A stretch of 64,000 bases of DNA from Xanthobacter sp. NM-59. Lineage in GTDB: Bacteria > Pseudomonadota > Alphaproteobacteria > Rhizobiales > Xanthobacteraceae. Shown piece after piece: positions 1 to 9,579 of this stretch; position 1 is the stretch's first letter, and each line of letters opens with the position of its first letter. The notes under the pieces are model-generated. The model searched no databases, was not told where the DNA came from, and saw nothing but the letters and a program-made list of their open reading frames with translations. The stretch is from positions 248,001-312,000 of the forward strand of contig NZ_JACBFQ010000001.1 in the NCBI RefSeq assembly GCF_021401125.1, written 5' to 3'. The translations under genes and the position numbers were made by a program.

Positions 1-546
1 GAGGACGGTGAGCTCGCTTACATCCTGGCTCCGCAGCGTCTTGCTGCTGGCGATCAGGTGATCGCGGGCAGCCAGGTGGACGTGAAGCCGGGCAACGCCG
101 GGCCGCTGGCTTCGCTTCCCGTGGGCACGATCGTGCACAATGTGGAGCTGAAGCAGGGCAAGGGTGGGCAGATCGCTCGCTCCGCCGGCAGCTACGCGCA
201 GATTGTGGGCCGCGATGAAGGCTACGTAATCCTGCGTCTGAATTCCGGCGAGCAGCGTCTGGTTCACGGCGCGTGCTATGCTACCGTGGGTGCGGTTTCG
301 AATCCCGACCACATGAACACTTCGCTCGGTAAGGCCGGGCGGAATCGGTGGCTGGGTCAGCGCCCCCACAACCGCGGTGTCGTCATGAACCCTGTGGATC
401 ACCCGCACGGCGGCGGTGAAGGCCGCACCTCGGGTGGCCGTCATCCGGTCACGCCCTGGGGCGTGCCGACGAAGGGCAAGAAGACCCGCAGCAACAAGGC
501 GACGGACAAGTTTATTGTGTCCAGCCGCCACAAGCGGAAGAAGTGA
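1..546 (+). CDS. rplB: 50S ribosomal protein L2 (5' end missing)
   Basis: The reading frame is open from base 1, so the gene starts before the window; 181 C-terminal residues remain of a usual ~277. L2 binds 23S rRNA next to the peptidyl transferase centre and is needed for subunit association. The conserved [13 protein letters not shown] segment, with the functionally important histidine, is intact, and the protein ends in the usual basic tail (SSRHKRKK). It is followed after 11 bases by rpsS in the same orientation, as in the standard S10 operon order. Confidence 0.98.
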   Translation, partial: EDGELAYILAPQRLAAGDQVIAGSQVDVKPGNAGPLASLPVGTIVHNVELKQGKGGQIARSAGSYAQIVGRDEGYVILRLNSGEQRLVHGACYATVGAVSNPDHMNTSLGKAGRNRWLGQRPHNRGVVMNPVDHPHGGGEGRTSGGRHPVTPWGVPTKGKKTRSNKATDKFIVSSRHKRKK

Positions 547-557
547 GGGCCTGACAG

Positions 558-836
558 ATGACTAGGTCGATTTGGAAAGGCCCGTTCGTCGACGGCTACC
601 TTCTGAAGAAGGCGGAAGCCGCTTCGGGTTCGGGTCGCCGGGACGTGATCAAGATTTGGAGCCGGCGCTCCACCATTCTGCCCCAATTCGTGGGCTTAAC
701 CTTCGGCGTCTATAACGGGCAGAAGCATGTGCCCGTGTCGGTCACCGAGGAAATGATCGGTCACAAGTTCGGTGAGTTCGCGCCTACGCGCACTTACTAC
801 GGACACGCGGCCGACAAGAAGTCGAAGCGGCGGTGA
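558..836 (+). CDS. rpsS: 30S ribosomal protein S19
   Basis: A 92-residue protein of standard length opening with [12 protein letters not shown], the typical S19 start. S19 sits in the head of the 30S subunit, forms a heterodimer with S13 and contacts 16S rRNA and the A-site tRNA region. It lies between rplB and rplV with spacings of 11 and 6 bases, so it is co-transcribed and probably translationally coupled. The conserved C-terminal part ([16 protein letters not shown]) is complete. Confidence 0.98.
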   Translation: MTRSIWKGPFVDGYLLKKAEAASGSGRRDVIKIWSRRSTILPQFVGLTFGVYNGQKHVPVSVTEEMIGHKFGEFAPTRTYYGHAADKKSKRR

Positions 837-842
837 TCGGTC

Positions 843-1223
843 ATGAGTAAGCAGGCAAAGCCCCGCGCGCTCGCGGACAACGAAGCCAAGGCGGTGGCGC
901 GCAATCTGCGCGTCTCCCCCCAGAAGCTGAACCTGGTCGCGGGCCTGATCCGCGGCAAGAAGGTGGCGACGGCCCTCGCCGATCTCGAGTTCTCTCACAA
1001 GCGGATCGCCCGCGATGTGAAGAAGTGCCTCGAGAGCGCGATTGCCAATGCCGAGAACAACCACGAGCTCGACGTGGACGATCTGATCGTCGCCGAAGCG
1101 CACGTGGGCAAGGGTCTGGTGATGAAGCGGTTCTCTCCCCGTGCGCGCGGTCGCGCCTCGCGGATCGAGAAGCCCTTCTCCCACATCACCATCGTGGTGC
1201 GGGAAGTCGAGGAGCGGGCCTGA
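843..1223 (+). CDS. rplV: 50S ribosomal protein L22
   Basis: A 126-residue L22. It binds all domains of 23S rRNA and its extended beta-hairpin lines the peptide exit tunnel, where macrolide resistance mutations occur. The hairpin segment with [14 protein letters not shown] is present near the C-terminus. The N-terminus ([27 protein letters not shown]) carries an extra basic stretch before the conserved VSPQK motif, common in alphaproteobacteria. Its TGA stop overlaps the ATG of rpsC by one base, implying coupled translation. Confidence 0.97.
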   Translation: MSKQAKPRALADNEAKAVARNLRVSPQKLNLVAGLIRGKKVATALADLEFSHKRIARDVKKCLESAIANAENNHELDVDDLIVAEAHVGKGLVMKRFSPRARGRASRIEKPFSHITIVVREVEERA

Positions 1224-1981
1224 TGGGTCAGAAGGTCAATCCGGTCGGGCTCCGGCTCGGCATTAACCGCACGTGGGATTCCCGCTGGTTCGCCAATAAG
1301 GGTGAATACGGCAAGCTCCTGCACGAGGATCTCCGCATCCGCGAGATGCTGCTGAAGCAGCTCAAGCAGGCGGCGGTTTCGCGCGTGGTGATCGAGCGTC
1401 CGCACAAGAAGTGCCGTGTGACCATCTACTCGGCTCGTCCGGGCGTGGTCATCGGCAAGAAGGGCGCGGACATCGACAAGCTGCGCAAGAAGGTCGCCGA
1501 GATGACCAACTCGGAGGTCTTCATCAACATCGTCGAGATCCGCAAGCCGGAGACCGACGCGCGCTTGGTGGCCGAGTCCATCGCGCAGCAGCTTGAGCGT
1601 CGTGTTGCGTTCCGTCGTGCCATGAAGCGGGCCGTCCAGTCGGCCATGCGTCTGGGCGCGGAAGGCATCCGTATCAATTGCTCGGGTCGTCTGGGTGGCG
1701 CAGAAATCGCCCGCCTCGAGTGGTACCGCGAGGGCCGCGTTCCGCTGCACACCCTGCGTGCGGATGTGGACTACGGCACCGCCACGGCGTTCACCACCTA
1801 TGGCACCTGCGGTGTCAAGGTGTGGATCTTCAAGGGCGAGATCCTCGAGCACGATCCCATGGCGCAGGACAAGCGCCAGGCCGAGCAGGAAGCTGGTCCC
1901 TCTTCGCGTCCCCAGCGGCGTGAGCGTGGTGACCGCGAGCGTGGCGATCGCGACCGCGGCGACCGCGGCGACCGCGCCTGA
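1223..1981 (+). CDS. rpsC: 30S ribosomal protein S3
   Basis: S3 of 252 residues, starting at [13 protein letters not shown]; the longer open frame that begins at 1025 lies inside rplV and is not the start. The type-II KH domain with [10 protein letters not shown] (residues 74-83) binds 16S rRNA and, with S4 and S5, lines the mRNA entry pore where it contributes helicase activity. The C-terminus is an arginine/aspartate tail of [10 protein letters not shown] repeats from about residue 230, longer than in E. coli S3 and presumably disordered. Confidence 0.97.
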   Translation: MGQKVNPVGLRLGINRTWDSRWFANKGEYGKLLHEDLRIREMLLKQLKQAAVSRVVIERPHKKCRVTIYSARPGVVIGKKGADIDKLRKKVAEMTNSEVFINIVEIRKPETDARLVAESIAQQLERRVAFRRAMKRAVQSAMRLGAEGIRINCSGRLGGAEIARLEWYREGRVPLHTLRADVDYGTATAFTTYGTCGVKVWIFKGEILEHDPMAQDKRQAEQEAGPSSRPQRRERGDRERGDRDRGDRGDRA

Positions 1982-2009
1982 CGGCTGCGAGAAAGAAGGC
2001 GATTAAGCC

Positions 2010-2423
2010 ATGCTGCAACCCAAGCGCACTAAGTTCCGTAAGCAGTTCAAGGGACGCATTCACGGCGTCGCCAAGGGTGGTACGGATCTGAACTTCGGCG
2101 AATTCGGCCTCAAGGCCATGGAGCCGGAGCGTGTCACCGCCCGCCAGATCGAGGCGGCCCGTCGCGCCCTCACCCGTCACATGAAGCGTGCCGGTCGTGT
2201 GTGGATCCGTGTGTTCCCGGATGTGCCTGTGTCGTCCAAGCCCACCGAAGTGCGTATGGGTAAGGGCAAGGGCGCTCCGGAATACTGGGCTGCCAAGATT
2301 AAGCCGGGCCGCATCATGTTCGAGATCGACGGCGTGAGCGCCGAGATCGCCCGCGAGGCGCTGACCCTCGCGGCGGCCAAGCTGCCCATCAAGACGCGCT
2401 TCATCCAGCGCATCGCCGAGTGA
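2010..2423 (+). CDS. rplP: 50S ribosomal protein L16
   Basis: A 137-residue L16 starting [17 protein letters not shown]16 organises the A-site region of 23S rRNA and is essential for late 50S assembly. The conserved loop [12 protein letters not shown] is present, as is the arginine-containing segment that is hydroxylated in some bacteria. It follows rpsC after 28 bases and precedes rpmC by 10, in canonical S10-operon order. Confidence 0.98.
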   Translation: MLQPKRTKFRKQFKGRIHGVAKGGTDLNFGEFGLKAMEPERVTARQIEAARRALTRHMKRAGRVWIRVFPDVPVSSKPTEVRMGKGKGAPEYWAAKIKPGRIMFEIDGVSAEIAREALTLAAAKLPIKTRFIQRIAE

Positions 2424-2433
2424 GGAGAGGCTC

Positions 2434-2643
2434 ATGAAAGCCGAGGACGTTCGGGCCCTCAGCCCCGATCAGCTCGCCGATGAGCTGCTGAAGCTGAAGA
2501 AGGAACAGTTCAACCTGCGCTTCCAGAAGGCGACGGGTCAGCTGGAGAATACTGCACGGAACCAGCAGATCCGCCGCGATATCGCGCGGATCAAGACCGT
2601 GCAGAATCAGAAGAGCGCCACTGCGGCGCAGAAGGCTAAGTGA
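2434..2643 (+). CDS. rpmC: 50S ribosomal protein L29
   Basis: A 69-residue, mostly alpha-helical L29 with the hallmark [19 protein letters not shown]29 lies at the peptide tunnel exit beside L23 and contributes to the docking site for trigger factor and SRP. GAGGAG precedes the ATG. The gene is followed by rpsQ after 7 bases. Confidence 0.97.
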   Translation: MKAEDVRALSPDQLADELLKLKKEQFNLRFQKATGQLENTARNQQIRRDIARIKTVQNQKSATAAQKAK

Positions 2644-2650
2644 GGAAGCG

Positions 2651-2899
2651 ATGCCGAAGCGCGTGCTCCAGGGCGTCGTGGTGAGCGACAAAACCGACAA
2701 GACCGTGGTGGTCCGGGTGGAGCGGCGCTTCACCCATCCGCTGCTGAAGAAGACCGTTCGTCGGTCCAAGAAGTATCATGCCCATGACGAGGCCAACGCC
2801 TGGAAGGTGGGGGATACGGTTTGGATCGAGGAGCATCGGCCTCTGTCCAAGCTGAAGAACTGGATCGTGATCCAGGGTGAGAAGCGGGCGGAAGTCTGA
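2651..2899 (+). CDS. rpsQ: 30S ribosomal protein S17
   Basis: An 82-residue OB-fold S17, starting [21 protein letters not shown], which matches the family start exactly. It is a primary 16S rRNA binder at the body of the 30S subunit. It is the last gene of the compact S10-type block here: the next gene, rplN, lies 198 bases away, so the S10/spc boundary falls directly downstream. Confidence 0.98.
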   Translation: MPKRVLQGVVVSDKTDKTVVVRVERRFTHPLLKKTVRRSKKYHAHDEANAWKVGDTVWIEEHRPLSKLKNWIVIQGEKRAEV

Positions 2900-2912
2900 T
2901 ACTGAGAGCTTT

Positions 2913-2940
2913 CTCACCCGGGTGATTCGGCTCGGGTGAG
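2913..2940 (+). promoter_or_regulatory. Hairpin in the rpsQ-rplN spacer
   Basis: An 8-bp perfect inverted repeat (CTCACCCG / CGGGTGAG) encloses 12 bases just after rpsQ. No T-run follows, so it does not look like a strong intrinsic terminator. It sits at the start of a 198-base spacer, unusually long for this operon, at the S10/spc boundary; it may stabilise mRNA ends or mark a processing or regulatory site. Function is inferred only. Confidence 0.4.
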
Positions 2941-3097
2941 GGACTGGCCCCGATGCTGGGTCCGTCGCTCCGCTTCAGCGGTGGAGCGAGAGGAGACCGC
3001 ATCGCGGCAATCCGTGTTTCGATGAGCGGGGCACGGCAAACAAGGGTTAGGCAACGCCGGGTGACCGGTGGCGCCGGATGACGAGAACAGGTGCGTC

Positions 3098-3466
3098 ATG
3101 ATCCAGATGCAGACCAATCTCGACGTGGCGGACAATTCCGGCGCGCGTCGCGTCATGTGCATCAAGGTGCTTGGCGGCTCGAAGCGGAAGTATGCCCATG
3201 TGGGCGACATCATCGTGGTGTCGGTCAAGGAGGCCATTCCGCGCGGTCGCGTGAAGAAGGGCGACGTGATGAAGGCCGTGGTGGTCCGTACCGCCAAGGA
3301 CATCCGTCGCGGCGACGGTTCCGTGATCCGCTTCGACCGCAATGCGGCCGTGCTGATCAACAACAATAAGGAGCCGGTGGGCACTCGTATCTTCGGCCCG
3401 GTTCCGCGTGAGCTTCGCTCCAAGAACCACATGAAGATCATCTCGCTGGCGCCGGAGGTGCTGTGA
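3098..3466 (+). CDS. rplN: 50S ribosomal protein L14
   Basis: A 122-residue L14, the standard length, with start [16 protein letters not shown] chosen by family; the frame is open further upstream from a GTG at 3068 but this adds an unconserved stretch. L14 forms intersubunit bridge B8 with 16S rRNA and is the docking surface for silencing factor RsfS. The signature [13 protein letters not shown] is present. First gene of the spc block, overlapping rplX by one base (TGATG). Confidence 0.97.
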   Translation: MIQMQTNLDVADNSGARRVMCIKVLGGSKRKYAHVGDIIVVSVKEAIPRGRVKKGDVMKAVVVRTAKDIRRGDGSVIRFDRNAAVLINNNKEPVGTRIFGPVPRELRSKNHMKIISLAPEVL

Positions 3467-3783
3467 TGGCCGCGAAGATCAAGAAGGGCGACAAGGTTGT
3501 CGTCCTCGCCGGCCGCGACAAGGGCCGCACCGGCGAAGTCATTCAGGTGATGCCGAAGGAGGAGCGAGCGCTCGTCCGTGGCGTCAATATCGTCAAGCGC
3601 CACCAGCGCCAGACGGCGAACCAGGAAGGCGGCATCATCTCCAAAGAAGGGCCGATCCACCTGTCGAACATCGCCATTGCCGACCCCAAGGATGGCAAGC
3701 CGTCCCGCGTCGGTTTCCAGGTGCTGGAAGACGGGAGCAAGGTCCGCGTGGCCAAGCGCTCCGGGGAGAAGATCGATGGCTGA
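3466..3783 (+). CDS. rplX: 50S ribosomal protein L24
   Basis: L24 of 105 residues beginning [11 protein letters not shown]. An in-frame GTG three bases upstream is not needed. The KOW motif is clear ([18 protein letters not shown]). L24 is one of the two assembly initiators of the 50S subunit and lies at the tunnel exit. The ATG overlaps the rplN stop and its own 3' end overlaps rplE by 8 bases, so translation of the three genes is tightly coupled. Confidence 0.97.
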   Translation: MAAKIKKGDKVVVLAGRDKGRTGEVIQVMPKEERALVRGVNIVKRHQRQTANQEGGIISKEGPIHLSNIAIADPKDGKPSRVGFQVLEDGSKVRVAKRSGEKIDG

Positions 3784-4330
3784 GGCTTACACTCCGCGGC
3801 TGCGTACCCATTATGACGACGTGGTGCGCGCCAAGCTGATCGAGCAGTTCAGCTACAAGAACCCCATGGAAGTGCCGGTCATCGAGAAGATCGTCATCAA
3901 CATGGGCGTTGGCGAGGCGACCGCCGACACCAAGAAGGCGACGACTGCCGCCGCGGACCTCGCGCTCATCGCCGGCCAGAAGCCGGTTCTGACCCGCGCC
4001 CGCAAGGCGATCTCGAACTTCAAGCTGCGCGAGAACCAGCCGGTCGGCGCGAAGGTTACCCTTCGCAAGGTGCGCATGTATGAGTTCCTGGACCGTCTCG
4101 TGAACATGGCGCTGCCGCGCGTGCGAGACTTCCGGGGCCTGAACCCCAAGAGCTTCGATGGCCGTGGTAACTATGCCATGGGCATCAAGGAACACATCGT
4201 GTTCCCCGAGATCAACTACGACCGCGTCGAGCAGATCTGGGGCATGGACATCATCGTGTGCACCAGCGCGAAGACGGACGACGAGGCCCGGGCTCTGCTC
4301 AAGGCCTTCAACTTCCCCTTCCGCCAGTGA
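3776..4330 (+). CDS. rplE: 50S ribosomal protein L5
   Basis: A 184-residue L5 starting [15 protein letters not shown]; the open frame continues upstream inside rplX, but the family start and the overlap arrangement fix this ATG. L5 binds 5S rRNA and connects the central protuberance with S13 in the 30S head (bridge B1b). Conserved segments [11 protein letters not shown] and [22 protein letters not shown] are intact. In E. coli S8 represses the spc operon near this start; no matching structure could be verified here by eye. Confidence 0.97.
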   Translation: MAEAYTPRLRTHYDDVVRAKLIEQFSYKNPMEVPVIEKIVINMGVGEATADTKKATTAAADLALIAGQKPVLTRARKAISNFKLRENQPVGAKVTLRKVRMYEFLDRLVNMALPRVRDFRGLNPKSFDGRGNYAMGIKEHIVFPEINYDRVEQIWGMDIIVCTSAKTDDEARALLKAFNFPFRQ

Positions 4331-4339
4331 TCGATTAGA

Positions 4340-4379
4340 AGGGGCGCTTCGATTCGGTCTTCCGAAGGCAAGTGCCCCT
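4340..4379 (+). promoter_or_regulatory. Hairpin in the rplE-rpsN spacer
   Basis: A 10-bp stem (AGGGGCGCTT / AAGTGCCCCT, one G-U pair) with a 20-base loop lies nine bases after rplE. No T-tract follows. The whole spacer is 153 bases, long for this operon. It may be an mRNA processing, attenuation or feedback site, but there is no direct evidence. Confidence 0.4.
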
Positions 4380-4483
4380 TGCCGCTTCCTCGGGGGAGTG
4401 GCTCACAGAGTGACTGTTTCGAATGCTTTTCCGGCCGTGAGGGGGTGATAAGCGCCCTCAGACGCGGAGAACAGGAGCAAGAG

Positions 4484-4789
4484 ATGGCGAAGAAGAGCGC
4501 GATCGAGACGAACGAGCGCCGTCGCAAGCTGGCTGCATGCCAGGCGGCGAAGCGCACGCGTCTGAAGGCGATCGTGAATGACAAGACCCTGCCGATCGAG
4601 GAGCGCTTCCAGGCGACCTTGAAGCTGGCTGAGATGCCGCGCAACGGCGCGAAGATCCGCATCCGCAATCGCTGCGAGGTGACGGGCCGTCCGCGTGCGT
4701 TCTATCGCAAGCTCAAGGTGAGCCGCGTTGCGCTGCGCGAGCTTGGTAACCAGGGCATGATCCCCGGTCTCGTGAAGTCGAGCTGGTGA
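4484..4789 (+). CDS. rpsN: 30S ribosomal protein S14 (zinc-free type)
   Basis: A 101-residue S14 starting [16 protein letters not shown], preceded by AGGAGCAAGAG. It is the long form without the paired CxxC motifs of the zinc-binding form. The C-terminal [18 protein letters not shown] segment is conserved. S14 assembles late into the 30S head near S19 and S3. The upstream continuation of the open frame into the spacer carries no family similarity and was discarded. Confidence 0.97.
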   Translation: MAKKSAIETNERRRKLAACQAAKRTRLKAIVNDKTLPIEERFQATLKLAEMPRNGAKIRIRNRCEVTGRPRAFYRKLKVSRVALRELGNQGMIPGLVKSSW

Positions 4790-4799
4790 GGAGGATCGC

Positions 4800-5198
4800 A
4801 TGTCTGTGAATGATCCCATCGGCGATCTGATCACCCGTATCCGTAACGCCCAGATGCGCCGCAAGGAGAAGACTTCTTCTCCCGGTTCCCGTCTGCGGGC
4901 CTCGGTGCTCGATGTGCTGCGCGACGAAGGCTATATTCGGGGCTACACCGCCACCGACCATGGCAATGGCCGCAGCGAGTTCGAGATCGAGCTCAAGTAC
5001 TTCGACGGCACTCCGGTGATTCGTGAGATCGCCCGTGTGTCGAAGCCCGGTCGCCGGGTTTATGCGTCGGTGAAGAATTTGCCGCGCGTCGCTAACGGTC
5101 TCGGCATCGCTGTCGTGTCCACGCCCCAGGGCGTGATGGCCGACCACGAAGCCCGCGACAAGAACGTTGGCGGTGAAGTGCTCTGCACCGTGTTCTGA
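4800..5198 (+). CDS. rpsH: 30S ribosomal protein S8
   Basis: A 132-residue S8 starting [18 protein letters not shown]. It binds the central domain of 16S rRNA and in enterobacteria is the translational repressor of the spc operon. Conserved C-terminal [29 protein letters not shown]-type ending is present (last residues GEVLCTVF). GAGGAG lies just before the ATG, and rplF starts 16 bases after the stop. Confidence 0.97.
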   Translation: MSVNDPIGDLITRIRNAQMRRKEKTSSPGSRLRASVLDVLRDEGYIRGYTATDHGNGRSEFEIELKYFDGTPVIREIARVSKPGRRVYASVKNLPRVANGLGIAVVSTPQGVMADHEARDKNVGGEVLCTVF

Positions 5199-5214
5199 GG
5201 CGAGGGAGGATTAC

Positions 5215-5748
5215 ATGTCGAAGATCGGCAAGCTTCCCGTCGCCATTCCGGCCGGCGTGACCGCCACGCTGGACGGCCAGACGGTGAAGGTGAAGGGACC
5301 CAAGGGCGCCCTCGAGGTGACTCTTGTTGAGGAAATCGCGGCCAAGATCGAGGGTTCCGAGATCCAGCTGGCGATGAACGGCGAGACCAATCGTCATAAG
5401 GCGATGTGGGGCATGTCCCGCACGCTGGTGGCGAACCTCGTGGAAGGCGTGACCAAGGGTTTCGAGAAGAAGCTCGAGATCACGGGCGTCGGCTACAAGG
5501 CGGCGGTGCAGGGCAAGAGCCTCAACCTGTCGCTCGGCTATAGCCACGACGTGATCTATGCGATTCCGGAAGGGATCCAGATCGTGACGCCGAAGCCCAC
5601 CGAGGTGGTCATCAGCGGCATCAATCGCCAGCAGGTCGGCCAGGTGGCGGCTGAGATCCGCGAGTTCCGCGGCCCCGAGCCCTATAAGGGCAAGGGCGTC
5701 AAGTACGCCGGCGAGTTCATCTTCCGCAAGGAAGGCAAGAAGAAGTAA
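5215..5748 (+). CDS. rplF: 50S ribosomal protein L6
   Basis: A 177-residue L6 starting [15 protein letters not shown], preceded by GAGGGAGGA. L6 has two similar RNA-binding domains and sits at the base of the L7/L12 stalk near the factor-binding centre and the sarcin-ricin loop. The C-terminal signature [16 protein letters not shown] is present. An in-frame upstream extension overlapping rpsH was rejected because it is not conserved. Confidence 0.97.
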   Translation: MSKIGKLPVAIPAGVTATLDGQTVKVKGPKGALEVTLVEEIAAKIEGSEIQLAMNGETNRHKAMWGMSRTLVANLVEGVTKGFEKKLEITGVGYKAAVQGKSLNLSLGYSHDVIYAIPEGIQIVTPKPTEVVISGINRQQVGQVAAEIREFRGPEPYKGKGVKYAGEFIFRKEGKKK

Positions 5749-5760
5749 CGGAGGCGGACC

Positions 5761-6123
5761 ATGGCTAAGGATTTGGAGGCGCTGGCGCGCCGCAAGGCCA
5801 AGGTGCGCCGCGCCATTCGAGTTGCTGCGAACGGGCGTCCGCGCCTTTCGGTGCACCGCACCTCGCAGCACATCTATGCGCAGATCATCGACGACGCGAA
5901 GGGTGAGACCCTGGCGTCTGCGTCGAGCCTGGAGAAGGAGCTGCGCTCCTCTCTCAAGACCGGCGCCGACACCGAGGCGGCCAAGACCATCGGCAAGCTG
6001 GTGGCGGAGCGCGCGGCGGCCAAGGGCGTGACTGCGGTCGTGTTTGATCGTGGCGCATACATCTATCATGGGCGCGTCAAGGCGCTCGCTGAGGGCGCCC
6101 GCGAAGGCGGCCTTCAGTTCTGA
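5761..6123 (+). CDS. rplR: 50S ribosomal protein L18
   Basis: A 120-residue L18 that binds 5S rRNA together with L5 and L25 in the central protuberance. The basic N-terminus and the conserved [20 protein letters not shown] and C-terminal [17 protein letters not shown] patterns are typical. GGAGGCGG precedes the ATG. It lies 12 bases after rplF and 15 before rpsE. Confidence 0.97.
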   Translation: MAKDLEALARRKAKVRRAIRVAANGRPRLSVHRTSQHIYAQIIDDAKGETLASASSLEKELRSSLKTGADTEAAKTIGKLVAERAAAKGVTAVVFDRGAYIYHGRVKALAEGAREGGLQF

Positions 6124-6138
6124 CGCGAGGACGAGCAA

Positions 6139-6696
6139 ATGGCCCGTGAAAGGGAACCGCGCCAGGAGCGCGAGGATCGCGACAACACGTTTGTGGACAA
6201 GCTGGTCCACATCAACCGTGTCGCGAAGGTGGTGAAGGGTGGCCGGCGCTTTGGCTTCGCCGCTCTGGTCGTCGTCGGCGATCAGAAGGGGCGGGTTGGC
6301 TTCGGTCACGGTAAGGCTCGCGAAGTGCCGGAGGCGATCCGCAAGGCGACCGAAAGCGCCAAGCGTGCGCTGATCCGCGTGCCGCTGCGTGAAGGCCGTA
6401 CGCTCCATCACGACGTTGCCGGGCACCATGGTGCCGGCAAGGTCGTGTTGCGTGCCGCTCCGGCTGGTACCGGCATCATCGCCGGCGGTCCGATGCGCGC
6501 CGTGTTCGAGACGCTGGGCATGCATGACGTGGTGGCGAAGTCCTTTGGGTCTTCCAACCCGTACAACATGGTTCGCGCGACGTTCGATGCGCTCAAGAAC
6601 CAGGACAGCCCGCGCTCGGTTGCTGCGCGGCGTGGCCTCAAGGTGTCGCAGCTTCAGTCTCGCCGCCGCGTCGAAGACGCGGAAGCGACCGACTGA
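6139..6696 (+). CDS. rpsE: 30S ribosomal protein S5
   Basis: A 185-residue S5 with the dsRNA-binding-like N-terminal domain ([17 protein letters not shown]) and the motif [18 protein letters not shown]5 lines the mRNA entry site, affects decoding accuracy and is the site of spectinomycin resistance mutations in the N-terminal loop. The first ~15 residues are an acidic/basic extension typical of alphaproteobacteria. Gene order rplR-rpsE-rpmD is standard. Confidence 0.97.
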   Translation: MAREREPRQEREDRDNTFVDKLVHINRVAKVVKGGRRFGFAALVVVGDQKGRVGFGHGKAREVPEAIRKATESAKRALIRVPLREGRTLHHDVAGHHGAGKVVLRAAPAGTGIIAGGPMRAVFETLGMHDVVAKSFGSSNPYNMVRATFDALKNQDSPRSVAARRGLKVSQLQSRRRVEDAEATD

Positions 6697-6726
6697 GCGG
6701 CGCGAACCGACGGATAGGAGCGCGCC

Positions 6727-6915
6727 ATGAGCGACAAGACCATCACCGTGGAGCAGATCGGTTCGCCGATCCGCCGCCCGTTTGACCAGGAAGCGACCCT
6801 CAAGGGCCTCGGGTTGAACAAGCGGCATCGCCGCTCCACTCTCCAGGATACTCCGGCCATTCGCGGTATGATCGCGAAGGTCGCCCACCTCGTCCGCGTG
6901 GTCGAGGGGGAGTGA
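6727..6915 (+). CDS. rpmD: 50S ribosomal protein L30
   Basis: A 62-residue L30 with the core [13 protein letters not shown] and [18 protein letters not shown] patterns. L30 binds domain II of 23S rRNA and 5S rRNA region. AGGAG precedes the ATG. It is dispensable or absent in some bacteria, but here the gene is complete and lies between rpsE and rplO in the expected order. Confidence 0.97.
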   Translation: MSDKTITVEQIGSPIRRPFDQEATLKGLGLNKRHRRSTLQDTPAIRGMIAKVAHLVRVVEGE

Positions 6916-6926
6916 GGAGCTGAACG

Positions 6927-7412
6927 ATGAAGCTCGATGAGATCCGGGATAACCCGGGCGCCCGCAAGAGCCGGATCCGCGTTGGTCGCGGTATCGGCTC
7001 CGGCAAGGGCAAGACTGGCGGCCGCGGTGTGAAGGGCCAGAAGTCCCGGACCGGCGTTGCCGTGAAGGGGTTTGAGGGCGGTCAGATGCCGCTGCATCGG
7101 CGCCTGCCGAAGCGTGGCTTCCACAACATCTTCCGCCTCGACTACAACGAAGTGGCCATTGGTCGGATTCAGGTTGCCATCGATGACGGCAAGCTGAATG
7201 CTGCGGAGCCGATCACGGTGTTCGCGCTGGTGGCGGCTGGCATTCTGCGTCGTCCGAAGGACGGTGTGCGCGTGCTGGGCGGCGGTGAGCTGAAGACGGG
7301 CGTGACCCTGGAGGTCGCGTACGCGACCGCTTCGGTGAAGTCGGCCGTTGAAGCGGCTGGCGGCAAGGTGATCCTCCTTGCTGCGCCGAGCGTCGGCGAA
7401 GAAACCGTTTGA
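6927..7412 (+). CDS. rplO: 50S ribosomal protein L15
   Basis: A 161-residue L15 beginning [15 protein letters not shown] with the glycine/lysine-rich N-terminal segment [15 protein letters not shown] that threads into 23S rRNA. L15 is a late assembly protein of the 50S subunit. The stop codon is followed directly by a hairpin with a short T-tract, so at least partial termination or attenuation before secY is likely. Confidence 0.97.
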   Translation: MKLDEIRDNPGARKSRIRVGRGIGSGKGKTGGRGVKGQKSRTGVAVKGFEGGQMPLHRRLPKRGFHNIFRLDYNEVAIGRIQVAIDDGKLNAAEPITVFALVAAGILRRPKDGVRVLGGGELKTGVTLEVAYATASVKSAVEAAGGKVILLAAPSVGEETV

Positions 7413-7418
7413 AAATAG

Positions 7419-7447
7419 GCGGCCGGGCTTAAAGTCCGGCCGCTTTT
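7419..7447 (+). terminator. Intrinsic terminator or attenuator between rplO and secY
   Basis: A 10-bp stem (GCGGCCGGGC / GTCCGGCCGC, one G-U pair) with a 5-base loop is followed by TTTT. It lies 6 bases after the rplO stop. Because secY and adk follow in the same direction 160 bases later, it probably lowers rather than abolishes read-through, separating ribosomal protein output from secY. Confidence 0.75.
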
Positions 7448-7607
7448 GGTGCGCGGCGCGGCATCTCGTGCAGCCATTCGCCCTTGGCAGCCCGGCCCCG
7501 CGCCGGGTATGTGCTTTTAGGGGCGTTGCGCCGGCGCCGCCTTGGCACCGCAAATCCCGCCCATAATCAGGGCCGCCCCTCGGGGGTGGCGTCCAGCGGA
7601 GCAAGGC

Positions 7608-8942
7608 ATGGTCTCGGCGGCGGAACAACTCGCGGCGAACCTCAATTTCGGCGCCCTCGGCAAGGCCGAGGAGCTGAAGAAGCGCATTTGGTTCACCCTT
7701 GGCGCGCTCATCGTCTATCGGCTCGGCACGTACATTCCCATGCCGGGAATCAATCCCGATGCCCTTGCGGACGTGTTCAAGACCGCGAACCAGGGCATCA
7801 TTGGCCTGTTCAATATGTTCTCGGGCGGCGCTGTTGAGCGCATGGCCATTTTCGCCCTGAACATCATGCCGTACATCTCGGCCTCGATCATCATTCAGCT
7901 GCTGACGAGCGTCTCTCCGACGCTTGAAGCGCTGAAGAAGGAAGGTGAGGCGGGCCGCAAGCAGCTCAATCAGTATACACGCTATCTTACTGTCGTTCTG
8001 GCACTGTTCCAGGCCTACGGTATTGCGGTCGGCCTTGAGGGGTCGGGGAGCGTTGTGGCTGACCCGGGTTGGTTCTTCCGCATTTCCACGGTGATCACGC
8101 TCACCGGTGGCACTATGTTCCTGATGTGGCTGGGCGAGCAGATCACCTCGCGCGGCATTGGTAACGGCACGTCGCTGATCATTTTCGGCGGTATCGTCGC
8201 GGAGCTTCCGGGCGCCTTCGTGCGGACGCTGGAGCTCGGCCGCGAGGGCGCCATTTCCACGCTCGCGATCCTCGCGGTGCTTGTGATGGCCGTGGTGGTC
8301 ATCGCCTTCATCGTGTTCATGGAACGCGCGCAGCGGCGTCTGCTGATCCAGTACCCCAAGCGCCAGGTGGGCAATCGGATCTACGAAGGTCAGTCCTCGC
8401 ATCTGCCGCTGAAGCTCAATACGTCGGGCGTCATCCCGCCGATTTTCGCTTCGTCGCTGCTGCTGATTCCGACGACGATTGCGAGCTTCACGCAGGGCCA
8501 GGGGCCGGAATGGCTCCAGACCGTCACGACCTTCCTCGGCCATGGGCGCCCGCTGTATATGGCGCTGTATGTGGCTTTGATTGTGTTCTTCTGCTTTTTC
8601 TACACCGCGATTGTGTTTAATCCGGTGGAGACGGCGGATAATCTGAAGAAGCATGGCGGCTTCATCCCGGGTATCCGTCCGGGTGAGCGTACCGCCGAGT
8701 ACATCGACTATGTGCTGACCCGCATCACTGTGGTGGGTGCCGCGTACATCGCCGCCGTTTGCCTCTTCCCCGAACTGCTGATTTCCTATGCGGCAGTTCC
8801 GTTCTATTTCGGCGGAACGTCGCTCTTGATTGTTGTCAGTGTGACGATGGACACTGTGTCGCAAATTCAAGGCCACCTGCTCGCCCATCAGTACGAAGGA
8901 CTGGTCAAGAAGGCGAAGCTGCGTGGGGGGAGGAGAAAGTGA
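7608..8942 (+). CDS. secY: Protein translocase subunit SecY
   Basis: The channel-forming subunit of the SecYEG translocase in the inner membrane, 444 residues with ten predicted membrane helices. Start chosen at [14 protein letters not shown], preceded by GGAGCAAGG; the open frame begins earlier at 7542 without a conserved sequence. Conserved features seen: [10 protein letters not shown] near helix 1, plug region with [27 protein letters not shown], cytoplasmic loop GIGNGTSL and [26 protein letters not shown]. The stop overlaps the adk ATG by one base. Confidence 0.97.
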   Translation: MVSAAEQLAANLNFGALGKAEELKKRIWFTLGALIVYRLGTYIPMPGINPDALADVFKTANQGIIGLFNMFSGGAVERMAIFALNIMPYISASIIIQLLTSVSPTLEALKKEGEAGRKQLNQYTRYLTVVLALFQAYGIAVGLEGSGSVVADPGWFFRISTVITLTGGTMFLMWLGEQITSRGIGNGTSLIIFGGIVAELPGAFVRTLELGREGAISTLAILAVLVMAVVVIAFIVFMERAQRRLLIQYPKRQVGNRIYEGQSSHLPLKLNTSGVIPPIFASSLLLIPTTIASFTQGQGPEWLQTVTTFLGHGRPLYMALYVALIVFFCFFYTAIVFNPVETADNLKKHGGFIPGIRPGERTAEYIDYVLTRITVVGAAYIAAVCLFPELLISYAAVPFYFGGTSLLIVVSVTMDTVSQIQGHLLAHQYEGLVKKAKLRGGRRK

Positions 8943-9529
8943 TGAGGCTCGTTCTGCTTGGCCCGCCGGGCGCGGGGAAGGGAACCCAGGCGCAGCGCCT
9001 GGTGACCCGCCATGGTATCGTCCAGCTCTCGACTGGCGACATGCTGCGCGCAGCCGTCGCGGCGGAAACTCCGATCGGATTGAAGGCCAAAGAGGTGATG
9101 GAAGCCGGCGGGCTGGTGTCCGATGAGATTGTCATTGGCATCATCGCAGACCGCCTGTCGCAGCCCGACGCGAAGAACGGCTTCATCCTCGACGGCTTCC
9201 CGCGGACCGTGGCGCAGGCGGAAGAACTGGACCGCATGCTGGCGGAAAAGGGAATCAAGCTCGATGCGGTGATCGAATTGGTGGTGGACCAGGAAAAGCT
9301 GGTCGACCGCATCATCAACCGCGCAGCGGAGGCCCGGGCACGGGGCGAAGCCGTTCGGAAGGATGATGATCCGGACGTGTTCAAGAGCCGGCTTGAGGCC
9401 TATAACCGCGATACCGCCGTAGTCGCGCCCTACTATAAGGCGCGCGGTCAGCTGAAGCAGATCGATGGCATGATGGAGATCGATTCGGTCACCGCCGCGA
9501 TTGATGGTGTGCTTCGCCAGGCAGCGTGA
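8942..9529 (+). CDS. adk: Adenylate kinase
   Basis: Converts ATP + AMP to 2 ADP in the cytoplasm. 195 residues: this is the short form with a reduced LID domain, usual in alphaproteobacteria. The P-loop GPPGAGKGT is at residues 7-15, the AMP-binding LSTGDMLR and DGFPRT motifs follow, and the LID arginine region [17 protein letters not shown] is compact without the zinc-binding cysteines. The ATG overlaps the secY stop, so the pair is translationally coupled; the longer upstream frame inside secY was rejected. Confidence 0.97.
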   Translation: MRLVLLGPPGAGKGTQAQRLVTRHGIVQLSTGDMLRAAVAAETPIGLKAKEVMEAGGLVSDEIVIGIIADRLSQPDAKNGFILDGFPRTVAQAEELDRMLAEKGIKLDAVIELVVDQEKLVDRIINRAAEARARGEAVRKDDDPDVFKSRLEAYNRDTAVVAPYYKARGQLKQIDGMMEIDSVTAAIDGVLRQAA

Positions 9530-9546
9530 CGGGGCCGGCTGAATGA

Positions 9547-9579
9547 AAGGCTCCTCGCCGATCGCGAGGAGCCTTTTTT
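9547..9579 (+). terminator. Strong intrinsic terminator after adk
   Basis: An 11-bp perfect stem (AAGGCTCCTCG / CGAGGAGCCTT) with a 7-base loop runs into six consecutive T. This ends the spc-secY-adk transcript. The following 300 bases up to rpsM contain no recognisable gene; they must hold the promoter of the alpha-type operon, although no convincing -35/-10 pair was identified. Confidence 0.92.

Noticed and set aside
5092-8888. Long minus-strand open frames (598 and 744 codons) opposite the ribosomal genes and secY
   Set aside because: They lie antisense to certain genes (rplF to secY), have the skewed composition of shadow frames and no recognisable domain.
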